Of a DNA stretch of 64,000 nucleotides, positions 50,454-59,753 are shown piece after piece (position 1 is the stretch's first letter; the number at the start of each line of letters is the position of its first letter). The stretch covers positions 1,661,729 through 1,725,728 of the forward strand of contig CP011392.1 in assembly GCA_001005265.1 (NCBI GenBank), in the 5' to 3' direction. A program made the position numbers and the translations under genes. The stretch is from Dehalogenimonas sp. WBC-2. Its GTDB lineage: Bacteria > Chloroflexota > Dehalococcoidia > Dehalococcoidales > Dehalococcoidaceae. A model generated the notes under the pieces. The model saw only the letters and a program-made list of their open reading frames with translations, was not told the origin of the DNA and did not search any database.

Positions 50454-51053
50454 AGCTTTATAAAGACCTTTGTCTGAAATATAAGCCGCCACAAGCGGCG
50501 GCACCAGGTGGTCAACAGGCTGACCCAGCGCCACCCGCTGCCTGATAGCCGTGGCGGAAATGTCTATCTCCGGTTGGGTCAGGATAATTGTCCGCTGGCC
50601 GATACCCGGCACCGCGGCTTCAAGGGCTTCAATATCGGGTCGGGGAGTGCCTACCCGCGGTGCAGAGACCAGGCAAGCTGATTCTATGATGCGTTGAGGT
50701 TCCTGCCATAAGGGGAGAGCATGAAGAATGTCCCAACCGAGTATAAAATATAACTCATCATCAGGATAGCGTTCTTTTAGTTCAACCAGGGTTTCCCAGG
50801 TGTAGGACGGACCCGGGCGCCGGACTTCCATATCACTAACACCGAAAAAAGTCCGACCAGTTACGGCCAGCTTAACCATCTCCAGGCGCTCCGCGGCAGG
50901 GCTGACCCGCTGAGACGCCTTGACCCACGGTTCTCCAGCGGGGATAAAAATCACTCTATCCAGATTCAGTTGCCGCTGTACCTCTTCAGCCAGTAACAAA
51001 TGACCGGTATGCGGCGGATCAAACGTACCACCCAGGATGCCGATCTTTACCAA
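50439..51053 (-). CDS. nadD: Nicotinate-nucleotide adenylyltransferase
   Basis: A 204-residue enzyme of NAD synthesis, starting at TTG. The nucleotidyltransferase motif GGTFDPPHTGHLLLAEEV is at residues 8-25, with IPAGEPWVK and the C-terminal ISATAIRQRVALGQPV (ISSTxIR). It overlaps obg by 7 bp and is co-transcribed with it. Confidence 0.92.
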   Translation of the reverse strand: MVKIGILGGTFDPPHTGHLLLAEEVQRQLNLDRVIFIPAGEPWVKASQRVSPAAERLEMVKLAVTGRTFFGVSDMEVRRPGPSYTWETLVELKERYPDDELYFILGWDILHALPLWQEPQRIIESACLVSAPRVGTPRPDIEALEAAVPGIGQRTIILTQPEIDISATAIRQRVALGQPVDHLVPPLVAAYISDKGLYKAKPIH

Positions 51054-52300
51054 TAAAACTCCACGTTGCCAATGAAAAACTTGTCACCGGGCTTGAGTTT
51101 GGCCGCCCTGAGGGCCCGTTCCACACCCCAGCGCCAGAGCTCTCCGAACAACTGCCGCTTGACCTCAGTGTCGTTGGTTTCAGACCCGGCCACCAGGCGC
51201 TCAAACTCATCCGAATATACGTGCCAGCCGTCAACTTCCCGTTCAACGATAACTTTTTCTTTTTGAGGTGTCGGACGGAAGACTTTCATCTCGTCCTCAG
51301 TTTCAGACTCAAACGCGGGTTTTTCCTGGAGCAAACGGTCAATTTCAGCCAGCAGGGTATCTATGCCCTCACCAGTGACCGCAGAGATAAATATCACTTT
51401 GATGCCCGCCGTTTTAAACATTGTCTTGAGTTCCGGTATGCGGTCGTGGACTTCCAACAGATCAATCTTATTTACTGCCACCAATTGAGGTTTCTGACCC
51501 AGCAGTGGATCATACAGGGTAAGTTCGGTGTTTATCTTGACCATATCGTTAACAGGTTGTGCCGCCGAGCCATCAATGAGGTGTATCAGCACCCGCGTCC
51601 GGGCGACATGGCGCAGAAACTGGTGTCCCAAGCCTTTGCCCAGATGAGCGTCCTCGATAAGACCCGGTACATCAGCCACCACCCAGCGCCGACCGGCGGC
51701 CTCAATAACGCCAAGGATAGGCTCTAAAGTAGTAAAGGGGTAGGCGGCCACTTTCGGCCGCGCCGCGGAGATAGCCGCAAGCAGTGATGATTTACCGGCA
51801 TTGGGCAGACCGATGATGCCGGCATCGGCGATAAGTTTCAGCTCAAGGGTCAATGTTGTACTTTCACCTGAAACACCCGTCTGGGCCAGTTTCGGCGCCT
51901 GGTTGGTAGAAGAGGCAAAGTGAGTGTTACCCAGCCCGCCTTTACCACCGTGGACAGCCACAACCCGGTCACCGTGATGATCCAGGTCGGCAATTACTAG
52001 CCCGGTTTCCTTCTCACGGATCAAGGTTCCCACCGGGACTTTGACGATAATATCAGCACCGCTTTTGCCGGAACAGCGCTGACCAAAGCCGCGGGCACCG
52101 TCGTCTGCTTTGAAATGCCGCTGGTGGCGATATTTCATCAGGCTGCCCATATCCTTATCGGCTTCCAGTATGACATCACCGCCACGCCCGCCGTCACCCC
52201 CATCCGGACCGCCCCGCGGTACGAACTTCTCACGGCGGAACCCGGACGATCCCCGGCCGCCATCACCACTCTTAACTTCAATTTCTGCCTGGTCAATCAA
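51047..52300 (-). CDS. obg: GTPase Obg
   Basis: A 417-residue GTPase in 50S ribosome assembly, starting at TTG. The glycine-rich Obg fold (VKSGDGGRGSSGFRREKFVPRGGPDGGDGGRGGDV), the G domain (GLPNAGKSS, DVPGLIEDAHLGKGLG, NKIDL) and a C-terminal OCT domain (VERALRAAKLKPGDKFFIGNVEF) are all present. Full length. Confidence 0.95.
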   Translation of the reverse strand: MIDQAEIEVKSGDGGRGSSGFRREKFVPRGGPDGGDGGRGGDVILEADKDMGSLMKYRHQRHFKADDGARGFGQRCSGKSGADIIVKVPVGTLIREKETGLVIADLDHHGDRVVAVHGGKGGLGNTHFASSTNQAPKLAQTGVSGESTTLTLELKLIADAGIIGLPNAGKSSLLAAISAARPKVAAYPFTTLEPILGVIEAAGRRWVVADVPGLIEDAHLGKGLGHQFLRHVARTRVLIHLIDGSAAQPVNDMVKINTELTLYDPLLGQKPQLVAVNKIDLLEVHDRIPELKTMFKTAGIKVIFISAVTGEGIDTLLAEIDRLLQEKPAFESETEDEMKVFRPTPQKEKVIVEREVDGWHVYSDEFERLVAGSETNDTEVKRQLFGELWRWGVERALRAAKLKPGDKFFIGNVEFYW

Positions 52301-52769
52301 TTGACACGCCCTTTTACCAATATTATGGTATTTATCTTATCTAAATGTTTTGTAGTAATTATATAGTTTAAGTATATCAAAATTAGAAGGTATTAACAGT
52401 TATATTAATAGAGACCGGTTCAAATCTATCGTGAGTGAATTGGCGATACCTGGTTTCAAACGTAGCATCTTTGAGTGTTATCAAATATTGCTGGCAATTG
52501 TCTAAGGTTTATAGTGGTTTGTGTTGTTCATCAAGGGCGTATTATCGAACGGCGACGGTGGTTATTGATGTTAGTCTTCTGCTTCAAGCGCTTACTAAAA
52601 TATTGACGGGGAGTTGTTGCCGGTTCCATTGACTATATCGGGGGACAGATAGCTTCAGATGAAAAGTTATCTAATGCTCGCTGACTGATTTTTGATAGTC
52701 TTTTAGGCAATGGAGAGAATAAGGAGGGGACGGATTTCCGTCCCCTCCCTGGCTGTCGTGAAAAGTGGT
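52301..52769. other. Intergenic region between obg and the peptidase gene
   Basis: No convincing gene in about 470 bp. It presumably holds the obg promoter (reading minus, CATAAT near 52320). The peptidase terminator hairpin lies at its end. Confidence 0.4.
52723..52748 (-). terminator. Hairpin after the zinc peptidase gene
   Basis: GGAGGGGACGG / CCGTCCCCTCC with a 4-nt loop, 22 bp after the peptidase stop. On the minus strand it is followed by TTATTCT, a weak T tract. Confidence 0.7.
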
Positions 52770-53462
52770 TTAGCGCCTTCCACCTATAAGCAGCATCCCA
52801 AAATAGAGTAGCTGGGCAACTGCCTGCAGCATAGCGGCGACATAGGTCAGGGCTGCTGCCGAAAGTACCGCGGAGGCCCCACTAGCTTCGGAAACAGAAA
52901 CCAGACCACTAGAGTGTAACATCGCCCTAGCCCGGGTAGAGGCATTGAACTCCACCGGCAAGGTGATAACTGAAAAAACTACCGCGGCACCGAAAAGGGC
53001 CACACCCGCCCAAGCGATATTCAGCCCGAAAGCCGCACCAAAGCCGTAAAGCACAAAGCCCACCAATACCAGGATAAAACCGAAGTTGGAACCGAGGCTG
53101 GCTACCGGGTATATGGCGGTGCGCACCTTCATTGGGGTGTAAGCGGCGGCGTGTTGTACAGCGTGTCCGACCTCATGGGCAGCAATGCCCAGTGCGGCCA
53201 CTGAAGCTTTGTTAGCCACATCGGGAGACAGCCGGAGTACCCGGTTTTTAGGGTCGTAGTGGTCGGAAAGTTTGCCTTTGGCTAACTCGACCGGGACATT
53301 CTGCAGGTTGTTTTGGTCCAGCAGCCACCGCGCCGCCGCCATACCGGTCATGCCGCGTTCATTGGCAATCTTTGAATACTTTCCGTAAGTTGAAGAAACC
53401 CGCCACTGAGCATAAAGCATCAGCAGCAACGGGGGGATAATAAAGGCTAAATAAAGTCCCAT
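52770..53462 (-). CDS. Membrane zinc metallopeptidase (YugP family)
   Basis: A 230-residue membrane protein with the zinc site HEVGHAVQH near residue 97, between a preceding SPDVANKASVAALGIAA stretch and several helices (FGFILVLVGFVLYGFG; IAWAGVALFGAAVVFSVITLPVEF). LPVEFNASTRARAMLHSSG is family-typical. It probably acts in membrane protein quality control. GGAGG precedes the ATG. Confidence 0.87.
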   Translation of the reverse strand: MGLYLAFIIPPLLLMLYAQWRVSSTYGKYSKIANERGMTGMAAARWLLDQNNLQNVPVELAKGKLSDHYDPKNRVLRLSPDVANKASVAALGIAAHEVGHAVQHAAAYTPMKVRTAIYPVASLGSNFGFILVLVGFVLYGFGAAFGLNIAWAGVALFGAAVVFSVITLPVEFNASTRARAMLHSSGLVSVSEASGASAVLSAAALTYVAAMLQAVAQLLYFGMLLIGGRR

Positions 53463-53535
53463 CGCAACCTCCTATTAGACATAACGATGATAATATTATA
53501 TCAGACTCATCGTGTTGTCTCAATGCAGTGACGTA

Positions 53536-55383
53536 TTATTGACTGCTCCGTTTTGATAATGACTCTTCACAGGCGGCCACCATATTATGCAGCCCACAGG
53601 CCAAACAAGGGTACTGGTGACAATCACCGCTGGCTTCTTCGGCAAGAGCCCGGTTGTACTCCCGCTTAAGATGACTTAGGCTGACGCCGCTTTCAATATG
53701 CGACCAGGGGAAAACCTCATCCATCGGCCGCAACCGCCGGGCATAAAATGCGGGATCCAGACCCGCCTCGGCAAAGGCCTCCGCCCAGCGCTCCCAGTTA
53801 AAATACTCTGTCCAGCCGTCCAGCGTGCTGCCCCGGCGCCAGGCGGAATGGATGACCTTTGACAAGCGGCGGTCGCCGCGGGAAAGGACCGCTTCCAGCA
53901 AGCTGGCTTTTGGCTCTGACCAGGACATCTTTATACCCTTGTTTTTAACCTGATCCAGCAGATGACGCTGCTTGACGACAATAGTTTCCTCGTCATCCTG
54001 GGCAGCCCACTGGAAAGGAGTATGGGGTTTGGGGATAAAAGTAGCCAGGCTGACACGGAGGGTGGGGCGGCGTCCCGGCGCGCTACGTCCGAGGTTGTGT
54101 ACCCGGTGGAGCATATCGGCCATGGCTGAAAGGTCATCCATAGTTTCTGTCGGCAATCCCAGCATGTAATACAGCTTTAGAGTTGTCCAGCCTCGTTCAA
54201 AAGCGGCGGCGGCGGTAGCCAGAATCTCTTCCTCCGGGATGATCTTGTTAATAACCCGTCCCAGCCGGGTGCTGGCCGCCTCAGGGGCGAAAGTCAGGCC
54301 GCTGCGCCGTTTCTCCGGCAGGCTTTCCACAAGGGTCACCGACCCGGGGGTTACCCGCAGGCTGGGTAGCGATATGGCGATATGGCGGTCCCTTTGACTT
54401 TCCGCCAGCCTGATAACCAGCTCTTCAATGCCGTCATAGTCCGATGTCGAAAGCGATAATAACGAAATCTCGTCATAACCGGTGTTGCCGATGATGGCAT
54501 CGGCGGCTTTCATGACTTCTTCATGGGGGCGCTGGCGTGTCGGACGATAGACCACACCGGCGTGGCAAAAGCGGCAGCCCCGGACGCAGCCGCGGGAGAT
54601 CTCTATTACCCCCCGGTCCTGGACCGCTTCAACGTAGGGCACCACCGGCCTGACCACCGGGGGCGGCAATGTGGCGATAATACGGCGGCTGATTTTTAGC
54701 GGCGCGGCGGGATGATTGGGTTCCAGTGAAGCGACAGTTCCGTCTTTGTTATAGCTCACATCATAAAAAGAGGGGATGTAAATTCCCTTGATATCAGCCA
54801 GCCTGCACAGCAGATCGGCTTTACCGCCCGGTTTGCCGCAGCTCTGCCAGTTAGTGAAAATATCGAGGAATTCGGTGATGGAGTCCTCAGCGTCACCGAT
54901 GAAGATGACGTCGAGGAATTCAGCTACCGGTTCGGAGTTGAAAACCGAGGTGCCGCCGGCGATGACCAGCGGGAAATTGTCGCCGCGCTCGGACGCCCAT
55001 ACCGGAATACCGGATAAGTCCAACATCTCCAGCATGGTGGTGAATGAAAGTTCCGCTCCCAGCGAAAAACCAGTGATGTCGAAGTCTCTTATCAGTCGTT
55101 GGTTTTCAAGGGAAAGAAGAGATAGTCCGTTATCACGTATGGCCTGCGCCATATCCGGCCAGGGCATATAGACCCGTTCTGCCAGGGCATCGCTGCGGCG
55201 GTTGATAATATCATACAGGATGGGCAGAGACAGGTTGGACATGCCCACCTCGTACAGGTCGGGAAAAGCCAGTGCCACTTTTACCGGCGTTCTGGTGAAA
55301 TCTTTGACGCTTGAGTTCCACTCCCCGCCGGTATAGCGGCCGGGCTTTTGAACTTTATTCAGGATTGAATCAGGATAAGACAA
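53536..55383 (-). CDS. TIGR03960-family B12-binding radical SAM protein
   Basis: A 615-residue protein starting at TTG with GGAG 8 bp upstream. The N-terminal domain (VKVALAFPDLYEVGMSNLSLPILYDIIN) is cobalamin-binding-like, followed by the radical SAM motif SRGCVRGCRFCHAG (CxxxCxxC, near residue 270) and TFAPEAASTRLGRVINKII. The C-terminus has an extra cysteine group (CHQYPCLACGLH). It is often beside genes for a TIGR03936 partner; that partner is not seen here. Substrate unknown, possibly RNA modification. Confidence 0.88.
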   Translation of the reverse strand: MSYPDSILNKVQKPGRYTGGEWNSSVKDFTRTPVKVALAFPDLYEVGMSNLSLPILYDIINRRSDALAERVYMPWPDMAQAIRDNGLSLLSLENQRLIRDFDITGFSLGAELSFTTMLEMLDLSGIPVWASERGDNFPLVIAGGTSVFNSEPVAEFLDVIFIGDAEDSITEFLDIFTNWQSCGKPGGKADLLCRLADIKGIYIPSFYDVSYNKDGTVASLEPNHPAAPLKISRRIIATLPPPVVRPVVPYVEAVQDRGVIEISRGCVRGCRFCHAGVVYRPTRQRPHEEVMKAADAIIGNTGYDEISLLSLSTSDYDGIEELVIRLAESQRDRHIAISLPSLRVTPGSVTLVESLPEKRRSGLTFAPEAASTRLGRVINKIIPEEEILATAAAAFERGWTTLKLYYMLGLPTETMDDLSAMADMLHRVHNLGRSAPGRRPTLRVSLATFIPKPHTPFQWAAQDDEETIVVKQRHLLDQVKNKGIKMSWSEPKASLLEAVLSRGDRRLSKVIHSAWRRGSTLDGWTEYFNWERWAEAFAEAGLDPAFYARRLRPMDEVFPWSHIESGVSLSHLKREYNRALAEEASGDCHQYPCLACGLHNMVAACEESLSKRSSQ

Positions 55384-55422
55384 GTTATTTTCTCCGTATC
55401 AGGATAGTAATTATTACTATAT

Positions 55423-56220
55423 TTAGTCTCCGGGGTTTGCATCAAGTTCATCAAGCCGGAATACCAGGCCATCCCGTGCCGCAATAACCCGCACCCCGGT
55501 GCGCTGGGTCATAGCGGCGGCGGCCTCCCAGGGGTGAGCCTGCCAGACGCTCATGCCGAAATGGGTCAGGATGGCTACTTTCGGTTTGATATCGGCTATT
55601 ATATGCTCGGCGTCGGCCAGAGTCAGGTGGTCTATGGTCGGCCTGGGCTCGGTCAGCACCACGTTAATGATGAGCAGGTCGGCCTTATAGGCATCAATCA
55701 GATCGTGGAAGTAGCGGGTGTCGGTAATATAGGCTATCGAGCGTCCGTTTGAATGGAAGACCAAGCCGTAGGTTTCCACCGGGTGCTGGTGGCGTAGCGG
55801 CGTTTCAAACTTCAAGCCGTCAAGATGGTAGCTGCCGCCCTCATCGAGAATGATTACCTCGTCGAGGAATTTCCGCAGATAGGAGAACATTACCGGTTCT
55901 GCTCCGAAGGCGTCGGCGGGAGCGTAGAACCTGCCGCGGACGCGGAAGCCTCCGGCAGTCATGGCCTCAATCATGACATTAACATCGCCGGAATGGTCCA
56001 AGTGGCGGTGTGACAACACAATAGCATCAAGTGTCTCCGGCCGGAGTTTGCGCTTGTTCACCTGGACGATACAGCCCGGTCCCGGGTCGAGTAGCAGGTT
56101 CTTGCCGGAAAGAGACAGCCACATGCCGCCGGAGGCCAGTATCTGGCGGGCCACCATGATGCGGGCACCGCCGGTGCCCAGAAAAGTTATCGTATCCTGA
56201 GGTTTATCAGCTTTAGACAT
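55423..56220 (-). CDS. MBL-fold metallo-hydrolase
   Basis: A 265-residue protein with LSHRHLDHSGDVNVM (metal site, near residue 70), DTRYFHDL, and LTHFGMSVW. It resembles RNase Z/PhnP-like hydrolases but lacks a clear tRNA-binding arm. TATACT lies 8 bp before the ATG, suggesting a leaderless or near-leaderless mRNA. Substrate unknown. Confidence 0.82.
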   Translation of the reverse strand: MSKADKPQDTITFLGTGGARIMVARQILASGGMWLSLSGKNLLLDPGPGCIVQVNKRKLRPETLDAIVLSHRHLDHSGDVNVMIEAMTAGGFRVRGRFYAPADAFGAEPVMFSYLRKFLDEVIILDEGGSYHLDGLKFETPLRHQHPVETYGLVFHSNGRSIAYITDTRYFHDLIDAYKADLLIINVVLTEPRPTIDHLTLADAEHIIADIKPKVAILTHFGMSVWQAHPWEAAAAMTQRTGVRVIAARDGLVFRLDELDANPGD

Positions 56221-56317
56221 AACTGTTAAGTATAACCGGATTTAATAACTGGTGCTATCCAGTATTTAGCCTGTCGTGTTATCATCAGTTTATGGCAAAC
56301 AATAACTTGAGGTGCCC

Positions 56318-57061
56318 ATGAACGATCGCCGTTTTTTATTGACTACCGGCGCCATTGCTCTCTTTTTGTCGGCCGCGCTTTATACGCTGCATTACGTTAT
56401 CTTTCAGGATGTTCATCATATCTTTATCTATATGATGGGAGATTTTGCTTTCCTGCCTCTGGAAGTGTTTTTGGTGGTGGTGGTGATTGAGCGCCTGCTG
56501 TCGCAGCGGGAGAAAAAAGCCCTTCATTCGAAACTGAATATGGTCATCGGCGCCTTTTTCATGGCGGTGGGCAATCGTTTGCTGGCAGAACTGTTGACGG
56601 ACTTCTACGGTAAGGAAGAGTTGTATCAACATTTCAAAATCGGCAAGGACTGGCAGACTGAAGACTTCCGCCGCGCTCGTGCTCAGGCGCGTAAAACCCG
56701 TCTTGAGGTGGACTTCAGCCGTATAGATCTTGAAGGACTCAAAGTCTTTATGATTGAACAACGCCCGTTCCTGATGGGGCTGATGGGAAACCCTAATCTC
56801 CTGGAGCGCGAAGCGTTCACCGACCTGCTGTGGTCTATCACCCATCTGGCTGAAGAGTTGGAGGCCAGGAAGGATCTGTCGGCACTGCCCGAGGTTGACC
56901 TGAAACATCTGGAAGGCGATATCAACCGTTTCTACGATCGGTTATTGACCGAGTGGCTGAATTGGGCCGAGCACCTGAAGAATAACTACCCCTATTTTTA
57001 TTCGCTTCTGCTGCGGACCCACCCTTTCCAGAAGTCGCCTTCACCACTGGTCAAAGAGTGA
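56318..57061 (+). CDS. Membrane protein with a long cytoplasmic helical domain
   Basis: A 247-residue protein from the ATG at 56318 (GAGGTG upstream). Two N-terminal helices (FLLTTGAIALFLSAALYTLHYVIF and MMGDFAFLPLEVFLVVVVI) are followed by a soluble, mostly helical domain (LNMVIGAFFMAVGNRLLAELLTDFYG; LLWSITHLAEELEARKDL). I do not recognise the family. It sits alone between converging neighbours. Confidence 0.68.
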   Translation: MNDRRFLLTTGAIALFLSAALYTLHYVIFQDVHHIFIYMMGDFAFLPLEVFLVVVVIERLLSQREKKALHSKLNMVIGAFFMAVGNRLLAELLTDFYGKEELYQHFKIGKDWQTEDFRRARAQARKTRLEVDFSRIDLEGLKVFMIEQRPFLMGLMGNPNLLEREAFTDLLWSITHLAEELEARKDLSALPEVDLKHLEGDINRFYDRLLTEWLNWAEHLKNNYPYFYSLLLRTHPFQKSPSPLVKE

Positions 57062-57101
57062 GTCGCTGGCAAATCCGTTGGAAGTTGGGAATCGGTTAGT
57101 A

Positions 57102-58382
57102 TTAAGATTCCTTTGAGAGCATCGGATCAGCGTCGGTCTCACCCTCAAGGGGGGTCAGTGTTAGCAGCCGTCTGGCGGTATGGGGATAGCGGGCGATAAA
57201 GAGCAACTGCTCCTCAACCAGCGGTTTGTGCGACAACACGTTGGCATAGCGCACCAGTTCCAGCACCTGCTGAGCCTCTTCCTTGTCCTTGAAACTCCAT
57301 GACATGCGCTCACCCATGATATGGGAAAAGCCGGAGATGCCGGAGTATTCACCGGCGCATATCTCGCGCCCGGTCTCCACCAGTTCCGGTTCGCCACGGC
57401 CCAGTTCTTCGCAACCGTATAGTTCATAGTTGTGCGGGTCTTTGAGAATACCGTCAGCGTGGATACCGGACTCATGGGCGAAGGCATTGGCCCCGACACC
57501 TGGTTGGTTGATGGGGATAGGTACGTTGAAGGCGTAAGAAGCAAATTTGGCGATCTTCCAGCTTTTTGTCATGTCAATAGGGTTGCCCAGTTCATATTTG
57601 CCGGCAAAACCCTTGCTTTTGGTCAAAGCCAACACTGTGGCGATGAGGTCGGCGTTGCCAGCTCGTTCGCCGATACCGTTAAGGGTTGTGTTGATATAAG
57701 CGTCCTGACCGCCATCAACTACTCCCCGGGCTCCGGATATTGAGCAGGCTACTGCCATGCCCAAGTCGCCATGGCAATGCAGTTCAATGGGCAGGCCGAC
57801 CTTTTCAGCCAAGGTGCGCCCTGTTTCGTAAATAGAGAAAGGGTCGTCGTAGCCCAGGGTGTCGCAATAACGCAACCGCACCGCTCCATGAGCTTTGGCC
57901 GCCAGGCCGTATTCGACAAGAAAATCCAGATCGGTGCGCGAGGCGTCTTCGGCGTTGACGCCGACAGTCTCGGCACCCAGACGGTGAGCGGCGTCAACCG
58001 CCGCTGTCATATCGTTAATAATGTCTTTGCGGGTTTTTTTGCCTTTGAACTTGCCGTTTATCATCTGGTCGGATGTGGACATAGACAGGTTGACGTGTTT
58101 CAATTCAGGCACCATCTTAAAAGCCAGTTCCACGTCGGCGGTTATAGCCCGCAACCAGCCTTCAAGCCGGAGCGGAGCGATGACACCCAACTCAGCCAGC
58201 CTCAGGTTGGCCCGCAGGTAGTTGGTTTCATGTTTGGTAGTCGGGAAGCCGAACTCAGACTGGAAGACACCCATTTCCGAGAGGAAGAGGTTAATCATGG
58301 TCTTTTCCAGTTTGGACAGCCCCAGGCGCGCTGTTTGCACGCCGTCGCGGTTGGTAACGTCTATGATATAAATTTTAGGCAT
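57102..58382 (-). CDS. Homocitrate synthase/isopropylmalate synthase-family acyltransferase, probable Re-citrate synthase
   Basis: A 426-residue DRE-TIM enzyme. The catalytic start is DVTNRDGVQTARLGLSKLEKT (usually LRDGEQ), with metal-ligand motif ELHCHGDLGMAVA, GVDGGQDAYINTTLNGIGERAGNADL and NAFAHESGIHADGILK. Dehalococcoides lack a normal citrate synthase and use a protein of this family, once annotated as homocitrate synthase, as Re-citrate synthase; this gene is the likely counterpart, giving citrate for glutamate synthesis. No lysine- or leucine-pathway genes are adjacent. Confidence 0.75.
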   Translation of the reverse strand: MPKIYIIDVTNRDGVQTARLGLSKLEKTMINLFLSEMGVFQSEFGFPTTKHETNYLRANLRLAELGVIAPLRLEGWLRAITADVELAFKMVPELKHVNLSMSTSDQMINGKFKGKKTRKDIINDMTAAVDAAHRLGAETVGVNAEDASRTDLDFLVEYGLAAKAHGAVRLRYCDTLGYDDPFSIYETGRTLAEKVGLPIELHCHGDLGMAVACSISGARGVVDGGQDAYINTTLNGIGERAGNADLIATVLALTKSKGFAGKYELGNPIDMTKSWKIAKFASYAFNVPIPINQPGVGANAFAHESGIHADGILKDPHNYELYGCEELGRGEPELVETGREICAGEYSGISGFSHIMGERMSWSFKDKEEAQQVLELVRYANVLSHKPLVEEQLLFIARYPHTARRLLTLTPLEGETDADPMLSKES

Positions 58383-58758
58383 ATTTCACCTCGTTATGTG
58401 TTATGGGGGTGAAGGGGGATTAAAGAATAATGGTAGCACGAAGAGGCGCCGGCAGGCAAGAGTGGCTGGAGCCCGCCGGATTATCATCAGATGGAGGAAA
58501 TTGTCAATGGACTTTTGTCACCTTCCGGGAAGATATTTTCGGTTAACGGGGAGGGTTGTTACAGTTGAACGAGCATTTTCAACGGCTTGGTTAGGGTTCC
58601 TCTTTAGGACAGTCATGGTTATTTTGGGGGTAATTGTTAACAGATAAGATTCATGGTAATAACAAACTATCAGATTCCATCAGTTCTATTGGGTGAACAT
58701 AAATCAGCCTGTTCATCTGTCGTTAATCTACCCGTAGTATAATGGATCAGCGTCAATT
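58383..58758. other. Intergenic region
   Basis: No gene seen in about 375 bp. A TATAAT at 58738-58743 is a plausible -10 for the lipoprotein gene downstream. Confidence 0.4.
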
Positions 58759-58803
58759 ATGAGGTTTGTAGTAAATAGCATGTTGAGGGAGGGATCACGG
58801 ACA

Positions 58804-59313
58804 TTGAAAATCTTATTAATTTTAATTCTTGGATGCTTTTTGTTCTCCTCATTATCATGCAACGGACCCGGCACGATCACTACAGTAACAACGACTACGA
58901 GTGTCACGTTGCAACCTGATGCAGGTTCATTTCTCATGGATCAGCAAGGCGCTTCATCGGAAGTGCTACTCAAAAATGTATTGATCGACAAAGGTATCAG
59001 TTGTCAGAACTATGGGTTGCCGTCTTTCATATCTACAGGACAGCCTGTTCAAATAGGTGATCCCATCTGGCTGATTACCGGCACCGTTCAGAATCAACAC
59101 CCTGAATACAATTACATCGCTATTTGGGCAAACGGCTATGATGATAAAGGCAACATGGTAGCTGTGACGCTTGATTCAGCTCACATTGTCGGCCAGATCT
59201 TGCTTTATCTGGAGAATGGGGAGACTGGGACGTTCACACTACACTTGAATATGGCTTCCAACCTCAAATCAGTCCATATCTTTGCGCATAGCTATGCCAT
59301 GATGCCGCCGTAG
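58804..59313 (+). CDS. Putative lipoprotein, unknown function
   Basis: A 169-residue protein if translation starts at the TTG at 58804, which has AGGGAGGG 10 bp upstream and begins directly with the signal sequence KILLILILGCFLFSSLSC. In-frame ATGs at 58759 and 58780 are alternatives. The mature part has a Thr-rich linker (ITTVTTTTSVT) and then a beta-rich domain (WLITGTVQNQHPEYNYIAIW; HLNMASNLKSVHIFAHSY). The 58738-58743 TATAAT allows all starts. Family not recognised. Confidence 0.6.
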   Translation: MKILLILILGCFLFSSLSCNGPGTITTVTTTTSVTLQPDAGSFLMDQQGASSEVLLKNVLIDKGISCQNYGLPSFISTGQPVQIGDPIWLITGTVQNQHPEYNYIAIWANGYDDKGNMVAVTLDSAHIVGQILLYLENGETGTFTLHLNMASNLKSVHIFAHSYAMMPP

Positions 59314-59491
59314 CTTTAATGTTTTGATTGTTATATCGGGCGGTCAGATTGCAACTGTAAATATTGCAATTCACCACTGAACAAACATGGGGGATGTCTG
59401 ATTTAATGACTTACGGCTACCGGGAATATGACATCAGCGGCGGAATATTCCGCCGCTGATATCTTCGGGGGTGATTAAGGGCTCTACCCGG
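59314..59491. other. Intergenic region with a perfect palindrome
   Basis: A perfect 28-bp palindrome (59433-59460; arm ATCAGCGGCGGAAT) lies between converging genes. There is no T tract; it may still end transcription of one or both genes. Confidence 0.5.
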
Positions 59492-59605
59492 TTATTTCTT
59501 TGCCAGATCCTTTTCCATGAGTTCCACTTTTTTCTTGACCTGCATATCCATGTAGGTATGCACAACAGCCCAGACCACGATAATGCCGATGACTACCCAC
59601 TCCAT
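59492..59605 (-). CDS. 37-residue single-helix microprotein
   Basis: ATG at 59603-59605 with AAGGAG upstream at good distance. MEWVVIGIIVVWAVVHTYMD forms a membrane helix, then MQVKKKVELMEKDLAKK is an amphipathic charged helix. The clear ribosome site and clean helix-plus-charged-tail design make it likely to be real. Function unknown. Confidence 0.6.
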   Translation of the reverse strand: MEWVVIGIIVVWAVVHTYMDMQVKKKVELMEKDLAKK

Positions 59606-59753
59606 AGACTTTTCTCCTTAAGATTTTCCTGACTGGATTGTAGGACCCGGCCCAGTCCAAGTCAAGAAAAAAATCGGGATTTATGAGCCGGATTTTCCGG
59701 CATTGAACAACTCCATCTTTTGCCTTATCATGGGGAAACAGTCGGATTGAAGG

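Noticed and set aside
52435..52632. A 65-codon plus-strand frame between obg and the peptidase gene
   Set aside because: Cys/Tyr/Ser-rich with no ribosome site, no hydrophobic or domain pattern, and surrounded by non-coding sequence.
56312..57061. Start of the 56.3-kb membrane protein at the GTG 56312
   Set aside because: GTG would lie inside the ribosome site GAGGTG; the ATG at 56318 has proper spacing.
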